Positions 54,459 to 63,484 of a stretch of DNA of 64,000 nt are shown here, piece after piece; the first letter of the stretch is position 1; each line of letters begins with the position of its first letter. Below the pieces are notes generated by a model. It did not search any database. It saw only the letters and a program-made list of their open reading frames with translations, and was not told the origin of the DNA. The DNA comes from Rhodococcus sp. RD6.2 (lineage in GTDB: Bacteria; Actinomycetota; Actinomycetes; Mycobacteriales; Mycobacteriaceae), in assembly GCF_001040705.1 (NCBI RefSeq), contig NZ_CVQP01000009.1, positions 354,139-418,138 of the forward strand, given 5' to 3'. The position numbers were made by a program, and so were the translations under genes.

Positions 54459-55648
54459 GCGGCACTGCGCTCGTCATAGTCGGCCTGATCGTCGCGGTGG
54501 TCGTGCTCGGCGCGCTCGTGCTGCGCTCGCGGACCCGTCGCACACTCACGACCCCGGAGGAACGCGCAGTCCACGCGACATTGCACACCGCATCGCTCGC
54601 CGCCCGGTCGTTGCGCCGCGGACTCGACGCCGCGTCCGCCGCGGAGGCCGCGCCCCATCTGGGGCTGCTCACCTCCGCCGACGCGCTTGCCCTCGCCGAC
54701 GACGCCGGCGAGATCCTGGCGTGGCACGGTCCGCACGACGGCCTCGCCCCGCTGTTCGCGAGCGCCGCCGAGGTCGCCGCCGACACGGGCAGGCGGGAAC
54801 TGATCGTCGACCCCGTGCCGGGTGTCCGGGCCCTCGTCGTCCAGCCGCTCGTCGTCGAGGACGCCGGGGTGGTCGGGGTGATGGGGGTGGTGACCGCCGC
54901 CCAGCCGGGACCGGGCATCCTCGGCGCCATCACCGAGGTCGCGCGCTATGCGTCCAGCCAGATCGAACTGGCCGAACTCGACGCGTCCCGTGCCCGCCTC
55001 GACCGCGCGGAGGTCCGCGCGCTGCGCGCCCAGATCAGCCCGCACTTCATCTACAACGCGCTCAACACCGTGGCGTCGTTCGTGCGCACCGACCCGGCCC
55101 GCGCCCGGGAACTGATCCTCGAGTTCGCGGACTTCACCCGCTACTCGTTCCGGTCGGCGGGCGAGTACACCGTCCTGTCCGACGAACTGCGCAACATCGA
55201 CCGCTACCTCACACTCGAACGCGCCCGCTTCGGCAGTGCTCTCGAGGTGCGACTGCAGGTGGCACCCGAGGTGCTCGGCGTCGTGCTGCCGTTCCTGGCG
55301 CTGCAGCCCCTCGTGGAGAACGCGGTCCGGCACGGCCTGGCGGGGCAGTCGAAGGGGACCGTCACCATCGTCGCCGCCGACGAGGGCGCGGACTGCGTCA
55401 TCAGCGTCGAGGACGACGGCGTCGGCATGGACCCCGAGCTGCTGCGATCCGGTTCGCTCGACGCCGTCGCGGAAGGGTCGGGCGGCCCGAGCGCGAAGGA
55501 GTCCGCGCACGTCGGGCTCGCGAACGTCGACGACCGGTTGCGGGCTGCGTTCGGCGACGACTACGGCCTCGTCGTCGAGACGGCTCCCGGTGCCGGAACC
55601 CGGGTGAGCATGCGGGTGCCGAAGTTCCGTCCCGGTATCCGGGTCTGA
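54455..55648 (+). CDS. LytS-family sensor histidine kinase
   Basis: A 397-residue kinase with one N-terminal helix (about 4-23) and a GAF-like cytosolic domain (about 45-170). The His_kinase H-box reads RAQISPHFIYNALNTVASFV, and a HATPase domain follows (PLVENAVRHGL, VEDDGVGM). Having a single membrane helix, it differs from classical multi-span LytS/BtsS sensors, so it probably senses a cytosolic or membrane-proximal cue. It phosphorylates the LytTR regulator encoded 43 bases downstream. The neighbouring solute symporters suggest control of carboxylate uptake, as BtsSR controls pyruvate uptake in E. coli. Confidence 0.88.
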   Translation: MSGTALVIVGLIVAVVVLGALVLRSRTRRTLTTPEERAVHATLHTASLAARSLRRGLDAASAAEAAPHLGLLTSADALALADDAGEILAWHGPHDGLAPLFASAAEVAADTGRRELIVDPVPGVRALVVQPLVVEDAGVVGVMGVVTAAQPGPGILGAITEVARYASSQIELAELDASRARLDRAEVRALRAQISPHFIYNALNTVASFVRTDPARARELILEFADFTRYSFRSAGEYTVLSDELRNIDRYLTLERARFGSALEVRLQVAPEVLGVVLPFLALQPLVENAVRHGLAGQSKGTVTIVAADEGADCVISVEDDGVGMDPELLRSGSLDAVAEGSGGPSAKESAHVGLANVDDRLRAAFGDDYGLVVETAPGAGTRVSMRVPKFRPGIRV

Positions 55649-55691
55649 CCGCGGATCGTCGCGGGGACGCCCGTGGCACGATGACAGTGTT

Positions 55692-56525
55692 GTGACGCAG
55701 ATTCCCGATGGCGCCCAGAGCGCCCCGCTGACCGTGCTGGCCGTCGACGACGAGCGTCCGGCGCTCGACGAACTGGCCTACCTCCTGCGTGCCCAGGGCG
55801 ACGTCGGCGAGATCCTCACCGCCGGCGACGCCACCACGGCGCTGCGGGTGATCAAGGGCCGACTCGGCAGCGCCGGGGAGCCGCCGATCGACGCCGTGTT
55901 CCTCGACATCAACATGCCGGGTCTCGACGGACTCGAACTCGCGGGTGTCCTCGCGGCGTTCGCGGTCCCGCCCGCGGTGGTCTTCGTGACCGCGCACGAC
56001 GACCGGGCAGTCGACGCCTTCGACCTCGGCGCCGTCGACTACCTGCTCAAACCCCTGCGTGAGGAGCGGCTCGCCGAATCGGTGCGGCGGATCCGCGCCG
56101 CGGTGCGGGCCGACCGCGTCACCGACGCCGCGCAGCCCGAATCGGATGCGGCGTCCTCCGACGAGGTGATCCCCGTGGAGCTCGGCGGCGTCACCACGCT
56201 CGTCCACCGGTCCGACATTGCCTGGGTCGAAGCCGACGGCGACTACGCCAGGCTGCACACCGCCACCGGATCGCATCTGGTGCGTATCCCGATCTCCGTG
56301 CTCGAATCCCGCTGGCAGTCGGCGGGGTTCCTCCGGGTACACCGCTCATACCTGGTGGCGCTGCCCCTCGTGACCGGTATCCGCAGCGTCGGGACGGGCA
56401 CCGTCGTGTGCCTGCGCGTCGGTGACCAGGCGCCGGTCACCGAACTTCCCGTCAGCCGCAGGCACACCCGCGAGCTGAAGGACCGGCTCGTGCGGGCGCC
56501 GAGGCAGACCTGGACGTCGCGGTGA
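55692..56525 (+). CDS. LytTR-family response regulator
   Basis: A 277-residue regulator. The receiver domain has DDE at the start, phospho-acceptor Asp in AVFLDINMPGLDG, Thr in VFVTAHDD and Lys in DYLLKPL. The C-terminal LytTR DNA-binding domain (about 160-270) shows DIAWVEADGDYARLHTATGS, then FLRVHRSYLVAL and the ending SRRHTRELKDRL. These proteins bind direct repeats upstream of transporter genes. It starts at GTG 55692; the following DUF485-like gene starts at a GTGA overlap (56522), so regulator and transporter are one operon. Confidence 0.9.
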   Translation: MTQIPDGAQSAPLTVLAVDDERPALDELAYLLRAQGDVGEILTAGDATTALRVIKGRLGSAGEPPIDAVFLDINMPGLDGLELAGVLAAFAVPPAVVFVTAHDDRAVDAFDLGAVDYLLKPLREERLAESVRRIRAAVRADRVTDAAQPESDAASSDEVIPVELGGVTTLVHRSDIAWVEADGDYARLHTATGSHLVRIPISVLESRWQSAGFLRVHRSYLVALPLVTGIRSVGTGTVVCLRVGDQAPVTELPVSRRHTRELKDRLVRAPRQTWTSR

Positions 56526-56899
56526 CCGGCCCTCGCTCCGGGCCGTCCCGGCAGCGGGAACGCGTCGTGCTGGCACACCGTCGCGGTGCCCGAACCGTCC
56601 GGACCCGGGTCGAGGTCCAGGAACAGACGCAGGTCGGCGAGGCCATGGTCCGTGCGCTCGTGCGGGCACAACTCGGCCTCGCGTTGCGCGTCGCTGCCGC
56701 GGTCGTGCTGACGGCATTCGCGGTCCCGTTGCTGTTCATAGCCTTCCCCGCGCTCGGCGACGCCACGGTGTTGGGTGTGCGGCTGTCGTGGCTGGTGCTC
56801 GGTGTTGCGGCGTACCCGGCCCTGTACCTCGCGGGCCGGATCTACATCCGCCTCGCCAAACGCACCGAGCAGGAATTCGTCGACCTCACCGACGACTGA
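56522..56899 (+). CDS. Small DUF485-like membrane protein, symporter partner
   Basis: A 125-residue protein with a basic N-terminal cytosolic part (about 1-50, many Arg/Gln) and two helices (about 54-75 and 85-105), the layout of DUF485 subunits that precede ActP/MctC-type symporters. The second DUF485 gene of the window is at 58834. It overlaps the LytTR gene by 4 bases (GTGA), and the symporter starts 23 bases after its stop. Confidence 0.72.
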   Translation: MTGPRSGPSRQRERVVLAHRRGARTVRTRVEVQEQTQVGEAMVRALVRAQLGLALRVAAAVVLTAFAVPLLFIAFPALGDATVLGVRLSWLVLGVAAYPALYLAGRIYIRLAKRTEQEFVDLTDD

Positions 56900-56922
56900 C
56901 ACACGAAGGCGGGTGCGGCGCA

Positions 56923-58665
56923 GTGAACCAGCAGATCCCACCGATGACGGTCGTGGCGCTCGTCGCCGCGGCACTCGCGACCGTCGTCATCGGGTTCTAC
57001 GGTGTTCGGCTGGCCCGCACCACATCCGACTTTCTCGTCGCGTCCCGCAGCGTCGGCCCGCGGTGGAACGCGGCCGCCATCTCCGGGGAGTACCTGTCGG
57101 CGGCGTCGTTCCTCGGTGTCGCGGGCCTGATCGCGAAGTACGGCGCGGACGCGCTCTGGTATCCCGTCGGATTCACCGCCGGCTACCTGGGGTTGTTGCT
57201 GTTCGTCGCCGCACCGCTGCGGCGCTCGGGTGCCTACACGGTGCCCGACTTCGCCGAATTTCGGCTCGGCAGTACGCGATTGCGCCAGCTCGCGATGGTC
57301 GTCGTCGCCATGATCTGCGTGCTCTACATGGTGCCCCAGTTCCAGGGCGCGGGGCTGGCACTCGGGATCCTGCTCGGCCTGCCCGCGTGGGTGGGGGCGG
57401 TGGTCGTCGCCGTTATCGTGATCGCCACCGTCGTCGGCGGCGGTATGCGATCGATCACCTTCGTGCAGGCGTTCCAGTACTGGCTGAAGCTGTCCGCTGT
57501 CGCGGTGCCCGCACTCGTCCTCGCCGTGCACTTCGCCGGTACAGCACGCGATCTCGGCACGCCCGCGCCGCCGACGGTGGGGGAGCGGACCACCGTCGAC
57601 GTCACCACCGACGTCGTCGTCCAGGTGTCGGAGCCGCTGCCGGTGACGGTCACCGGCACCCTCGACGGACGGTCCGTCGACGGACCCGTCACGATGACGA
57701 CGGGTGAACACGAACTGGGAGCGGGTACCGCACTCGTGCTCGACGCAGGTGCGCCGGTTCCCGTCGTTGCGGGCGCACCGCCGACAGGCGCGCAGTGGCT
57801 CGAGCCGGGCTGGGGGCTCGGCGGCACCCACCCGCTGTACCAGGTGTACTCGCTGATCATCGGCATCTTCCTCGGCACGATGGGACTGCCGCACGTGCTG
57901 GTCCGCTTCTACACCAACCCCGACGGTCGCGCCGCACGCCGGACCGCGCTCGTCGTCATCGGGCTCGTCGGCGGCTTCTACCTGTTCCCGACGCTGCTCG
58001 GAGTCTTCGCCCGCCTGTGGGTCCCGCAACTGCTCATCACCGGAACCTCCGACGCCGCGGTGCTGCTGCTGCCCGCGTCGGTGGTCTCGGGTGTCGGAGG
58101 GCAACTGCTGGCCGCGCTCGTCGCGGCGGGTGCGATCGCCGCGTTCCTCGCCACATCATCCGGGCTGCTGGTCAGTGTCGCGGGTGTGCTGAGCACCGAC
58201 GTCCTGCGGGGCCGGGTCCGCGACTTCCGGGTCGCGGCGGTCGTCGCGGGCCTCGTTCCGCTCGGTCTTGCGTTGACGGTGACGTCGATCGACCTGTCGC
58301 GCACGGTCGGTCTGGTGTTCGCCGTCGCCGCGTCGACCCTGTGCCCGCTGCTGGTGCTCGGTATCTGGTGGCGTGGGCTGACCGCGCCGGGAGCGGCCGC
58401 CGGGCTGATCGTCGGGGGGATCAGTTCGGGCGCGGCGGCGCTGGCGACGGGGCTCGGTGGTGCCCCGGCGCAGGTGTGGGGTGGCTGGGCGGAGGTCGTC
58501 GTCGGCTATCCGGCGGCGGTGACGGTGCCGCTGGCGTTCCTGGTGATGGTCGTCGTCAGCCGTGCGACCCGCGACCGGGTGCCCGCCGACGTCGGGCGCA
58601 CCTTCACGCAGATGCACGCGCCCGAGCGCATCGGCGTCGGCCGCGACCGCGAGTCCGACCTGTAG
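56923..58665 (+). CDS. Sodium:solute symporter with enlarged extracytoplasmic insert
   Basis: A 580-residue SSS-family transporter with about 13 helices. Family motifs are YLSAASFLGVAGLI, GAYTVPDFAEFRLGS, MVPQFQGAGLALG and GTMGLPHVLVRFYTNPDGR. It is related to acetate/pyruvate/propionate carriers (ActP, MctC). Between residues about 206 and 303 it carries a hydrophilic, Thr/Val/Pro-rich insert of about 97 residues where the second symporter in this window has about 45. GTG 56923 is used; an ATG lies 7 codons later. It is in an operon with the LytS/LytTR pair, which probably regulates it. Confidence 0.85.
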   Translation: MNQQIPPMTVVALVAAALATVVIGFYGVRLARTTSDFLVASRSVGPRWNAAAISGEYLSAASFLGVAGLIAKYGADALWYPVGFTAGYLGLLLFVAAPLRRSGAYTVPDFAEFRLGSTRLRQLAMVVVAMICVLYMVPQFQGAGLALGILLGLPAWVGAVVVAVIVIATVVGGGMRSITFVQAFQYWLKLSAVAVPALVLAVHFAGTARDLGTPAPPTVGERTTVDVTTDVVVQVSEPLPVTVTGTLDGRSVDGPVTMTTGEHELGAGTALVLDAGAPVPVVAGAPPTGAQWLEPGWGLGGTHPLYQVYSLIIGIFLGTMGLPHVLVRFYTNPDGRAARRTALVVIGLVGGFYLFPTLLGVFARLWVPQLLITGTSDAAVLLLPASVVSGVGGQLLAALVAAGAIAAFLATSSGLLVSVAGVLSTDVLRGRVRDFRVAAVVAGLVPLGLALTVTSIDLSRTVGLVFAVAASTLCPLLVLGIWWRGLTAPGAAAGLIVGGISSGAAALATGLGGAPAQVWGGWAEVVVGYPAAVTVPLAFLVMVVVSRATRDRVPADVGRTFTQMHAPERIGVGRDRESDL

Positions 58666-58833
58666 GGCGCAGCAGGCGTCACACCGTTCGTCGCGGCGAA
58701 ACGACCGTCCGGCGCGTTATCCGACAGCTCGGCGTGTGACTGCCGTCACCCCCTATGTCTGTGACGTGCATCTCATTAACGTCTGTGACCTGCCGGTTCT
58801 CCCCGCCGGCCCCACACGACCGAGGAGTCCGAC

Positions 58834-59187
58834 GTGACCACAGCAGACCTGAGTCCGGAGGCGGCGTCGACGCGGCGCACACCGGACGCGCAGGCCTTCG
58901 TCGAGATGCAGGCGAGCCCTGAATTTCAGGACCTGCGACGCAGGCTGCGCCGCTTCGTCTTCCCGATGACGGCGTTCTTCCTCACCTGGTACGCCGTCTA
59001 CGTCCTGCTCGCCACCTACGCGTCCGACTTCATGGCGACGAAGGTGTTCGGCAACGTCAACCTCGGCGTGGTCCTCGGCCTGGGTCAGTTCGTGACGACC
59101 TTCGTCATCACCGCGCTGTACGTGAAGTTCGCGAACCGTGAACTCGACCCGCGTGCCGCCGCCATTCGCGACGAGCTGGAGGGCTAG
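58834..59187 (+). CDS. DUF485 membrane protein
   Basis: A 117-residue protein with two helices (about 45-65 and 80-102) and the DUF485 pattern: an N-terminal F-x-x-L-x-x-R-x-R-R-F-V-F-P element, then FFLTWYAVYVLLATYAS, the short loop FMATKVFGNVN, and FVTTFVITALYVKFANRELD. DUF485 genes almost always precede acetate-type SSS symporters, and here the symporter ATG is 5 bases after the stop. GTG 58834 has GAGG upstream. Confidence 0.9.
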   Translation: MTTADLSPEAASTRRTPDAQAFVEMQASPEFQDLRRRLRRFVFPMTAFFLTWYAVYVLLATYASDFMATKVFGNVNLGVVLGLGQFVTTFVITALYVKFANRELDPRAAAIRDELEG

Positions 59188-59191
59188 GGCC

Positions 59192-60826
59192 ATGACGATC
59201 CTCGCGCAGGGCAGTTCCGGTGTAGGCAACCCGGCCCTGAACATCGCCATCTTCGTGGCGTTCGTGGTCATCACGATGGGCATCGTGATCCGCGCCAGCC
59301 GCACCACCAAGAAGGCGTCCGACTTCTACACCGGCGGCGGCCAGTTCTCGGGCCCCCAGAACGGTTTCGCCATCGCAGGTGACTACCTGTCCGCGGCGTC
59401 GTTCCTCGGCATCGCCGGGGCCATCGCCGTCTACGGCTACGACGGCTTCCTGTACTCGATCGGCTTCCTCGTCGCGTGGCTGGTCGCGCTCCTGCTGGTC
59501 GCCGAGATGCTTCGCAACACCGGCCGATTCACGATGGCCGACGTGCTCAGCTTCCGGCTCAAGCAACGGCCCGTCCGCATGGCCGCCGCACTCTCCACGC
59601 TCGTCGTGTCGCTGTTCTACCTGCTGGCCCAGATGGCCGGTGCTGGTGGCCTCGTCGCACTGCTCCTCGACATCCACGACAAGGCCGGCCAGGCCATCGT
59701 CGTCGCGGTCGTCGGCGTGCTGATGATCGTGTACGTCCTCATCGGCGGAATGAAGGGCACCACCTACGTGCAGATGGTCAAGGCGGTCCTGCTGATCGCA
59801 GGCGCGGGCGTCATGTTCGTGCTCGTGCTGTTCGCTGTCCGCGGCAACTTCTCACAGCTGCTCGCCGACGCGCAGAACATGGTCACCAACTCGACCAACG
59901 AGGCCGTCGCCGGCCGTGACGTCCTCGCACCCGGTGCGAAGTACGGCATCAGCTCGATGACGCGGCTCGACTTCCTCTCCCTCGGCATCGCCCTCGTTCT
60001 CGGCACCGCAGGGTTGCCGCACGTGCTCATGCGCTTCTACACCGTGCCCACCGCCAAGGAGGCCCGCCGCTCGGTGACCTGGGCGATCGGTCTGATCGGC
60101 GCCTTCTACCTGTTCACGCTCGTGCTCGGCTACGGCGCCGCGCGCATGGTCGGTCCCGACAAGATCCTCGCCGCACCCGGCAAGGAGAACGCCGCGGCCC
60201 CGCTGCTCGCGTTCGAACTCGGCGGCACGCTGTTCCTGTCGATCATCTCCGCGGTCGCGTTCGCCACCATCCTGGCCGTCGTCGCCGGCCTCGCGATCAC
60301 CGCATCCGCGTCGTTCGCGCACGACATCTACGCCAGCGTCATCAAGCGCGGGAAGGCGTCGGAGGAGCAGCAGGTCAAGGTCTCCCGCATCACCGTCGTC
60401 GTCATCGGTGTCGCCGCGATCGTGCTCGGCATCCTCGCGATGGGTCAGAACATCGCGTTCCTCGTCGCCCTCGCGTTCGCCGTCGCGGCCTCCGCGAACC
60501 TCCCGACGCTGCTGTACTCGCTGTTCTGGAAGAACTTCAACACCACCGGCGCCCTGTGGAGCATCTACGGCGGTCTCATCAGCTGCCTGGTGCTGATCGT
60601 GTTCTCCCCGGCCGTGTCCGGCTCGAAGACCGCGATGTTCCCGAACAGCGACTTCTCCTGGTTCCCGCTGTCCAACCCGGGCATCGTGTCGATTCCGCTG
60701 GCCTTCGTGCTCGGCATCGTCGGCACCTACGTCGGTCGTCGCAAGCTGGAGGACCCGGTGAAGCAGGCCGAGATGGAGGTCCGTTCCCTCACCGGTGTCG
60801 GTGTGGAGAAGGCCGTCGCCCACTAG
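59192..60826 (+). CDS. Cation/acetate-type symporter (ActP/MctC-like)
   Basis: A 544-residue sodium:solute symporter with about 13 helices. Motifs are SDFYTGGGQFSGPQNGFAIA, DYLSAASFLGIAGAI, the FRLKQRPVRM loop, GTAGLPHVLMRFYTVP and a closing GRRKLEDPVKQAE tail. The FYTGGG and S-G-P-Q-N-G segments match acetate/pyruvate/propionate transporters such as MctC of Corynebacterium. It should import short monocarboxylates with a cation. GGAGG at 59178 and AGGG at 59187 support the ATG. It may feed prpE and the two citrate synthases of this window. Confidence 0.9.
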   Translation: MTILAQGSSGVGNPALNIAIFVAFVVITMGIVIRASRTTKKASDFYTGGGQFSGPQNGFAIAGDYLSAASFLGIAGAIAVYGYDGFLYSIGFLVAWLVALLLVAEMLRNTGRFTMADVLSFRLKQRPVRMAAALSTLVVSLFYLLAQMAGAGGLVALLLDIHDKAGQAIVVAVVGVLMIVYVLIGGMKGTTYVQMVKAVLLIAGAGVMFVLVLFAVRGNFSQLLADAQNMVTNSTNEAVAGRDVLAPGAKYGISSMTRLDFLSLGIALVLGTAGLPHVLMRFYTVPTAKEARRSVTWAIGLIGAFYLFTLVLGYGAARMVGPDKILAAPGKENAAAPLLAFELGGTLFLSIISAVAFATILAVVAGLAITASASFAHDIYASVIKRGKASEEQQVKVSRITVVVIGVAAIVLGILAMGQNIAFLVALAFAVAASANLPTLLYSLFWKNFNTTGALWSIYGGLISCLVLIVFSPAVSGSKTAMFPNSDFSWFPLSNPGIVSIPLAFVLGIVGTYVGRRKLEDPVKQAEMEVRSLTGVGVEKAVAH

Positions 60827-60867
60827 TAACACCGCTCGTACCCCCACCGGGTTCGCCCCGCAAGAAG

Positions 60868-60905
60868 GCGTCCCGCACCTGGATCCCTCACCAGGTGCGG
60901 GACGC
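60868..60905 (+). terminator. Terminator of the symporter operon
   Basis: A perfect 15-bp stem beginning GCGTCCCGCACCTGG with an 8-nt loop lies 41 bases after the symporter stop. No U-tract. Confidence 0.85.
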
Positions 60906-60934
60906 TGTGGTGTGTCGGTCGCTACGATGCGCGC

Positions 60935-61366
60935 ATGGCAAAGCTGAAGGTCTCGGTCGCGGTTCCCCTGACTCCGGAGATCGCGTGGGAAAAGGCAAGC
61001 GATCTGGCGGAATTCGACAAGTGGCTCTCGATTCACGAGGGGTGGCGCGGGGAGCTTCCCACCGAACTGGCCGCGGGCACCACGGCGGAATCGGTGGTGA
61101 CGGTCAAGGGACTGCGTAACCGGGTTCGCTGGACCATCACCGACTACGCGCCGCCGCAGACGCTGGCGCTCAAGGGTGACGGCAAGGGTGGCGTGAAGAT
61201 CGGTCTCGTGCTGTCCGTGACACCGAAGGGTGCGGGCGCCGAGGTCGCGTTGCACATCGACCTCGGCGGGGCACCGCTGTTCGGACCCATCGGATCCGGA
61301 GTCGCCCGCGCACTCAAGGGCGACATCGAGTCGTCACTGAAGACGTTCGTCGCCGTATACGGCTGA
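60935..61366 (+). CDS. Rv0910-like SRPBCC protein
   Basis: A 143-residue protein of the START/SRPBCC hydrophobic-cavity fold. It starts MAKLKVSVAVPLTPEIAWEK, keeps W-L-S-I-H, NRVRWTITDYAPPQTL and LGGAPLFGPIGSGVARALKG, and matches remembered Rv0910 of M. tuberculosis throughout. Rv0910 was listed as the toxin of the Rv0909-Rv0910 pair from heterologous tests, although an SRPBCC lipid- or polyketide-binding role would suit the fold. In this genome it stands alone, 13.8 kb from the Rv0909-like gene. It is convergent with the universal stress gene. Confidence 0.88.
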   Translation: MAKLKVSVAVPLTPEIAWEKASDLAEFDKWLSIHEGWRGELPTELAAGTTAESVVTVKGLRNRVRWTITDYAPPQTLALKGDGKGGVKIGLVLSVTPKGAGAEVALHIDLGGAPLFGPIGSGVARALKGDIESSLKTFVAVYG

Positions 61367-61383
61367 TCGGCACCGGCGGATCT

Positions 61384-62259
61384 TCACCGCCGTTCGCGCA
61401 CCACCATCAGTGGTCGCTCGCCTCGATGCAGCAGCGCCCGGCTCGTCGACCCGAGCAGCATGCCCTGGAATCCGCCGCGGCCGTGGCTGCCCACGACGAC
61501 GAGTTGGGCGTCTCGGGAGCGCGCGATCAGCTGGTCGACGGCGTTGTCCTGCACCACGACTCGCGTGACCTCGACGTCGGGGAACCGTTCCTGCATTCCC
61601 GCGAGGCTTTCGGCGAGCGCGGCCTCCTCGCTCTCGGCGACCGCGGACCACGGCAGCGCCTCGACGGCGACGGGCAGGGTGTCGAAGTCGATGTCGCTCC
61701 ACGCGTGCACCGCAACCAGTGGCGCCCCGCGCAGGGACGCCTCGGTGAACGCGGCTTCGACCGCGGGGACGCTGTTCGCCGATCCGTCGACGCCGACGAC
61801 GATCTGGCCGTCCCCGTCGGGGACAGCCGAGGTCGGGACCACCACGACCGGGCACCGGGCATGGGTGACGACGCCGGTGGCCACCGAACCGAGCAGTGCG
61901 CTGCGGAGGGCGCCGCGTCCACGGGTGCCGAGGACGATCATCCGGGCCTGCTCCGACAGGTCGAGCAGCAGCGGGATGGGCGAACTGTTGTGCAACGAGG
62001 TCTCCACCTCGATGCCCGCTGCGGCGTCCTCGGCCAGCGCCTTCGCGGCGTCCAGGATGCGATGCGACTCAGCGTTCAGGTCGTCGAAGTAGCTCTGCGA
62101 CGTGACGAGCATGCCGCCCGGGATCACCGGTGGCGGTTGCGCGGCGACGAGGCGGAGCGGTGCTCCGTGCGCGGCGGCGGTTCGTGCGGCCCAGACGGTT
62201 GCCGCGTTCGAGGTGTCCGATCCGTCCACGCCCACCACGACGGGGGGATTGATGGTCAC
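61384..62259 (-). CDS. Universal stress protein with two Usp domains
   Basis: A 291-residue protein with tandem Usp domains (about 5-145 and 152-290). Both begin with the V-V-V-G-V-D-G-S strand and both have the ATP-binding G-x-x-G-x(9)-S/T motif (GTRGRGALRSALLGSVA; GSHGRGGFQGMLLGSTS), so both should bind ATP. Double-domain Usps are typical of mycobacteria and rhodococci, where several belong to the hypoxia/dormancy response. GAGGAGG precedes the GTG at 62259, favouring it over the longer frame. Confidence 0.92.
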   Translation of the reverse strand: MTINPPVVVGVDGSDTSNAATVWAARTAAAHGAPLRLVAAQPPPVIPGGMLVTSQSYFDDLNAESHRILDAAKALAEDAAAGIEVETSLHNSSPIPLLLDLSEQARMIVLGTRGRGALRSALLGSVATGVVTHARCPVVVVPTSAVPDGDGQIVVGVDGSANSVPAVEAAFTEASLRGAPLVAVHAWSDIDFDTLPVAVEALPWSAVAESEEAALAESLAGMQERFPDVEVTRVVVQDNAVDQLIARSRDAQLVVVGSHGRGGFQGMLLGSTSRALLHRGERPLMVVRERR

Positions 62260-62427
62260 TGGTCCTCCTCGGCGGAACACCTCCGGGTGGGCGGTCCACC
62301 GAGGTTCCCGCAACACCAGCATGAACCCTCGCGCGACGACGCGCACAGGGTCGAAGGTCCCGCCGGCCGTGTGATCTCGGGAACTGTTTCTCCGCAGCGT
62401 GATTCGCTGGACCGGGTTTCGCGGATC

Positions 62428-63351
62428 CTACTCCAGGATCGGCGTGTCGATCGAGTCGACCAGCCACGTCTGCGCGAGTGCGTCGAGCGTGCCGTCCTGG
62501 TACAGCGCATCCACCGCCGCCGACGTGCACGGAGTGAGTGGGCTGTTCTTCTCCAGTACCAGCCCGAAGAACTCGGTGACGGTGTTCGGCCGGGGGAACT
62601 GGCCGACCAGAATGGCGTTCGGGAGGTCCGATTCTGTGATCTGGAACCCGGTCGGAATGTCGACGACCAGCGCGTCGATCGTCCCTTCGGCGAGTGCGTT
62701 TTTCGCCTCGTCGGTCGTCTCGAACGCGACGGCCTCGTGCACGGGCCGGATGGTTCCCTCGATGGCGGCCAGGCTCGTCGATTCGACCTGGGCGCCGAGT
62801 CGGAACCCGGTGAGGTCGTTGAGGTTGCGCGCCATCGCCGCATGGGACTTCGGCATCGCGACGATCGCCTGCGTGACCGCGTAGTAGGGGGAGGAGAAAT
62901 CGACGGCTTCTCTGCGGTCCCCGACGATCGTCACCTGGTTGATGTCGAAGTCGAAGTCCTTGGGTCCCGGCGCGATCGCCTCCGCCCACGGCACCCGCTC
63001 GAACGTGATCTGCTCCGGTGAGTATCCGAGGCGTTCCGCGACCGAGCGCGCAACCGCACCTTCGAAACCCTTTCCGTTGGAAGGGTTGTCGTCGACGAAC
63101 CAGGGGGAGTAGGCGGGGGTGTCGGTCGCGATCGTGAGCGTTCCCGGTCGGTGGGTCAGGCCGCTGTCCGGGCCGCAGTGGCCGACCGCTGAGGTCGGGG
63201 GGAGTTTCGTGTGTGCACTCGGCATCGGCGTGGACGTAGCGGCTGTGCTGCCGGCCGACGTCGCGTCCGACGTCGAACAGGCAGCCAGCACCATCAGCGC
63301 GCTCAGGGTGAGCGGCAACAGGGTCATGGGGGCCGGTCCGGAACGGGGCAC
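62428..63351 (-). CDS. Family 3 solute-binding lipoprotein (glutamate/polar amino acid type)
   Basis: A 307-residue lipoprotein. A short signal peptide ends in the lipobox LAAC, followed by a Ser/Thr-rich linker and an SBP_bac_3 domain: LTIATDTPAYSPWFVDD, FDFDINQVTIVGDRREAVDFSSPYY, then GAQVESTSLAAIE and DALVVDIPTGF. The D-R-R-E-A-V-D-F-S-S-P-Y-Y segment is characteristic of amino acid-binding proteins. Two Cys in the mature part (GHCGPD and LTPCTS) may form a disulfide. GTG 63351 gives a basic n-region (VPRSG); ATG 63327 is an alternative. No ABC permease or ATPase gene is adjacent in the window. Confidence 0.85.
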   Translation of the reverse strand: MPRSGPAPMTLLPLTLSALMVLAACSTSDATSAGSTAATSTPMPSAHTKLPPTSAVGHCGPDSGLTHRPGTLTIATDTPAYSPWFVDDNPSNGKGFEGAVARSVAERLGYSPEQITFERVPWAEAIAPGPKDFDFDINQVTIVGDRREAVDFSSPYYAVTQAIVAMPKSHAAMARNLNDLTGFRLGAQVESTSLAAIEGTIRPVHEAVAFETTDEAKNALAEGTIDALVVDIPTGFQITESDLPNAILVGQFPRPNTVTEFFGLVLEKNSPLTPCTSAAVDALYQDGTLDALAQTWLVDSIDTPILE

Positions 63352-63484
63352 CCGGACATAGTGCCCCTGACCCGAGGTAGTGGCAACAGCGGGTGCGTAT
63401 TACGGAACGCGGGACCCGCGCGGCTCGGACGACGCGTTCGCGGTCGGGCGAGGATACTGGCGGCAGGGGGTCCGGGAGGTGGCG

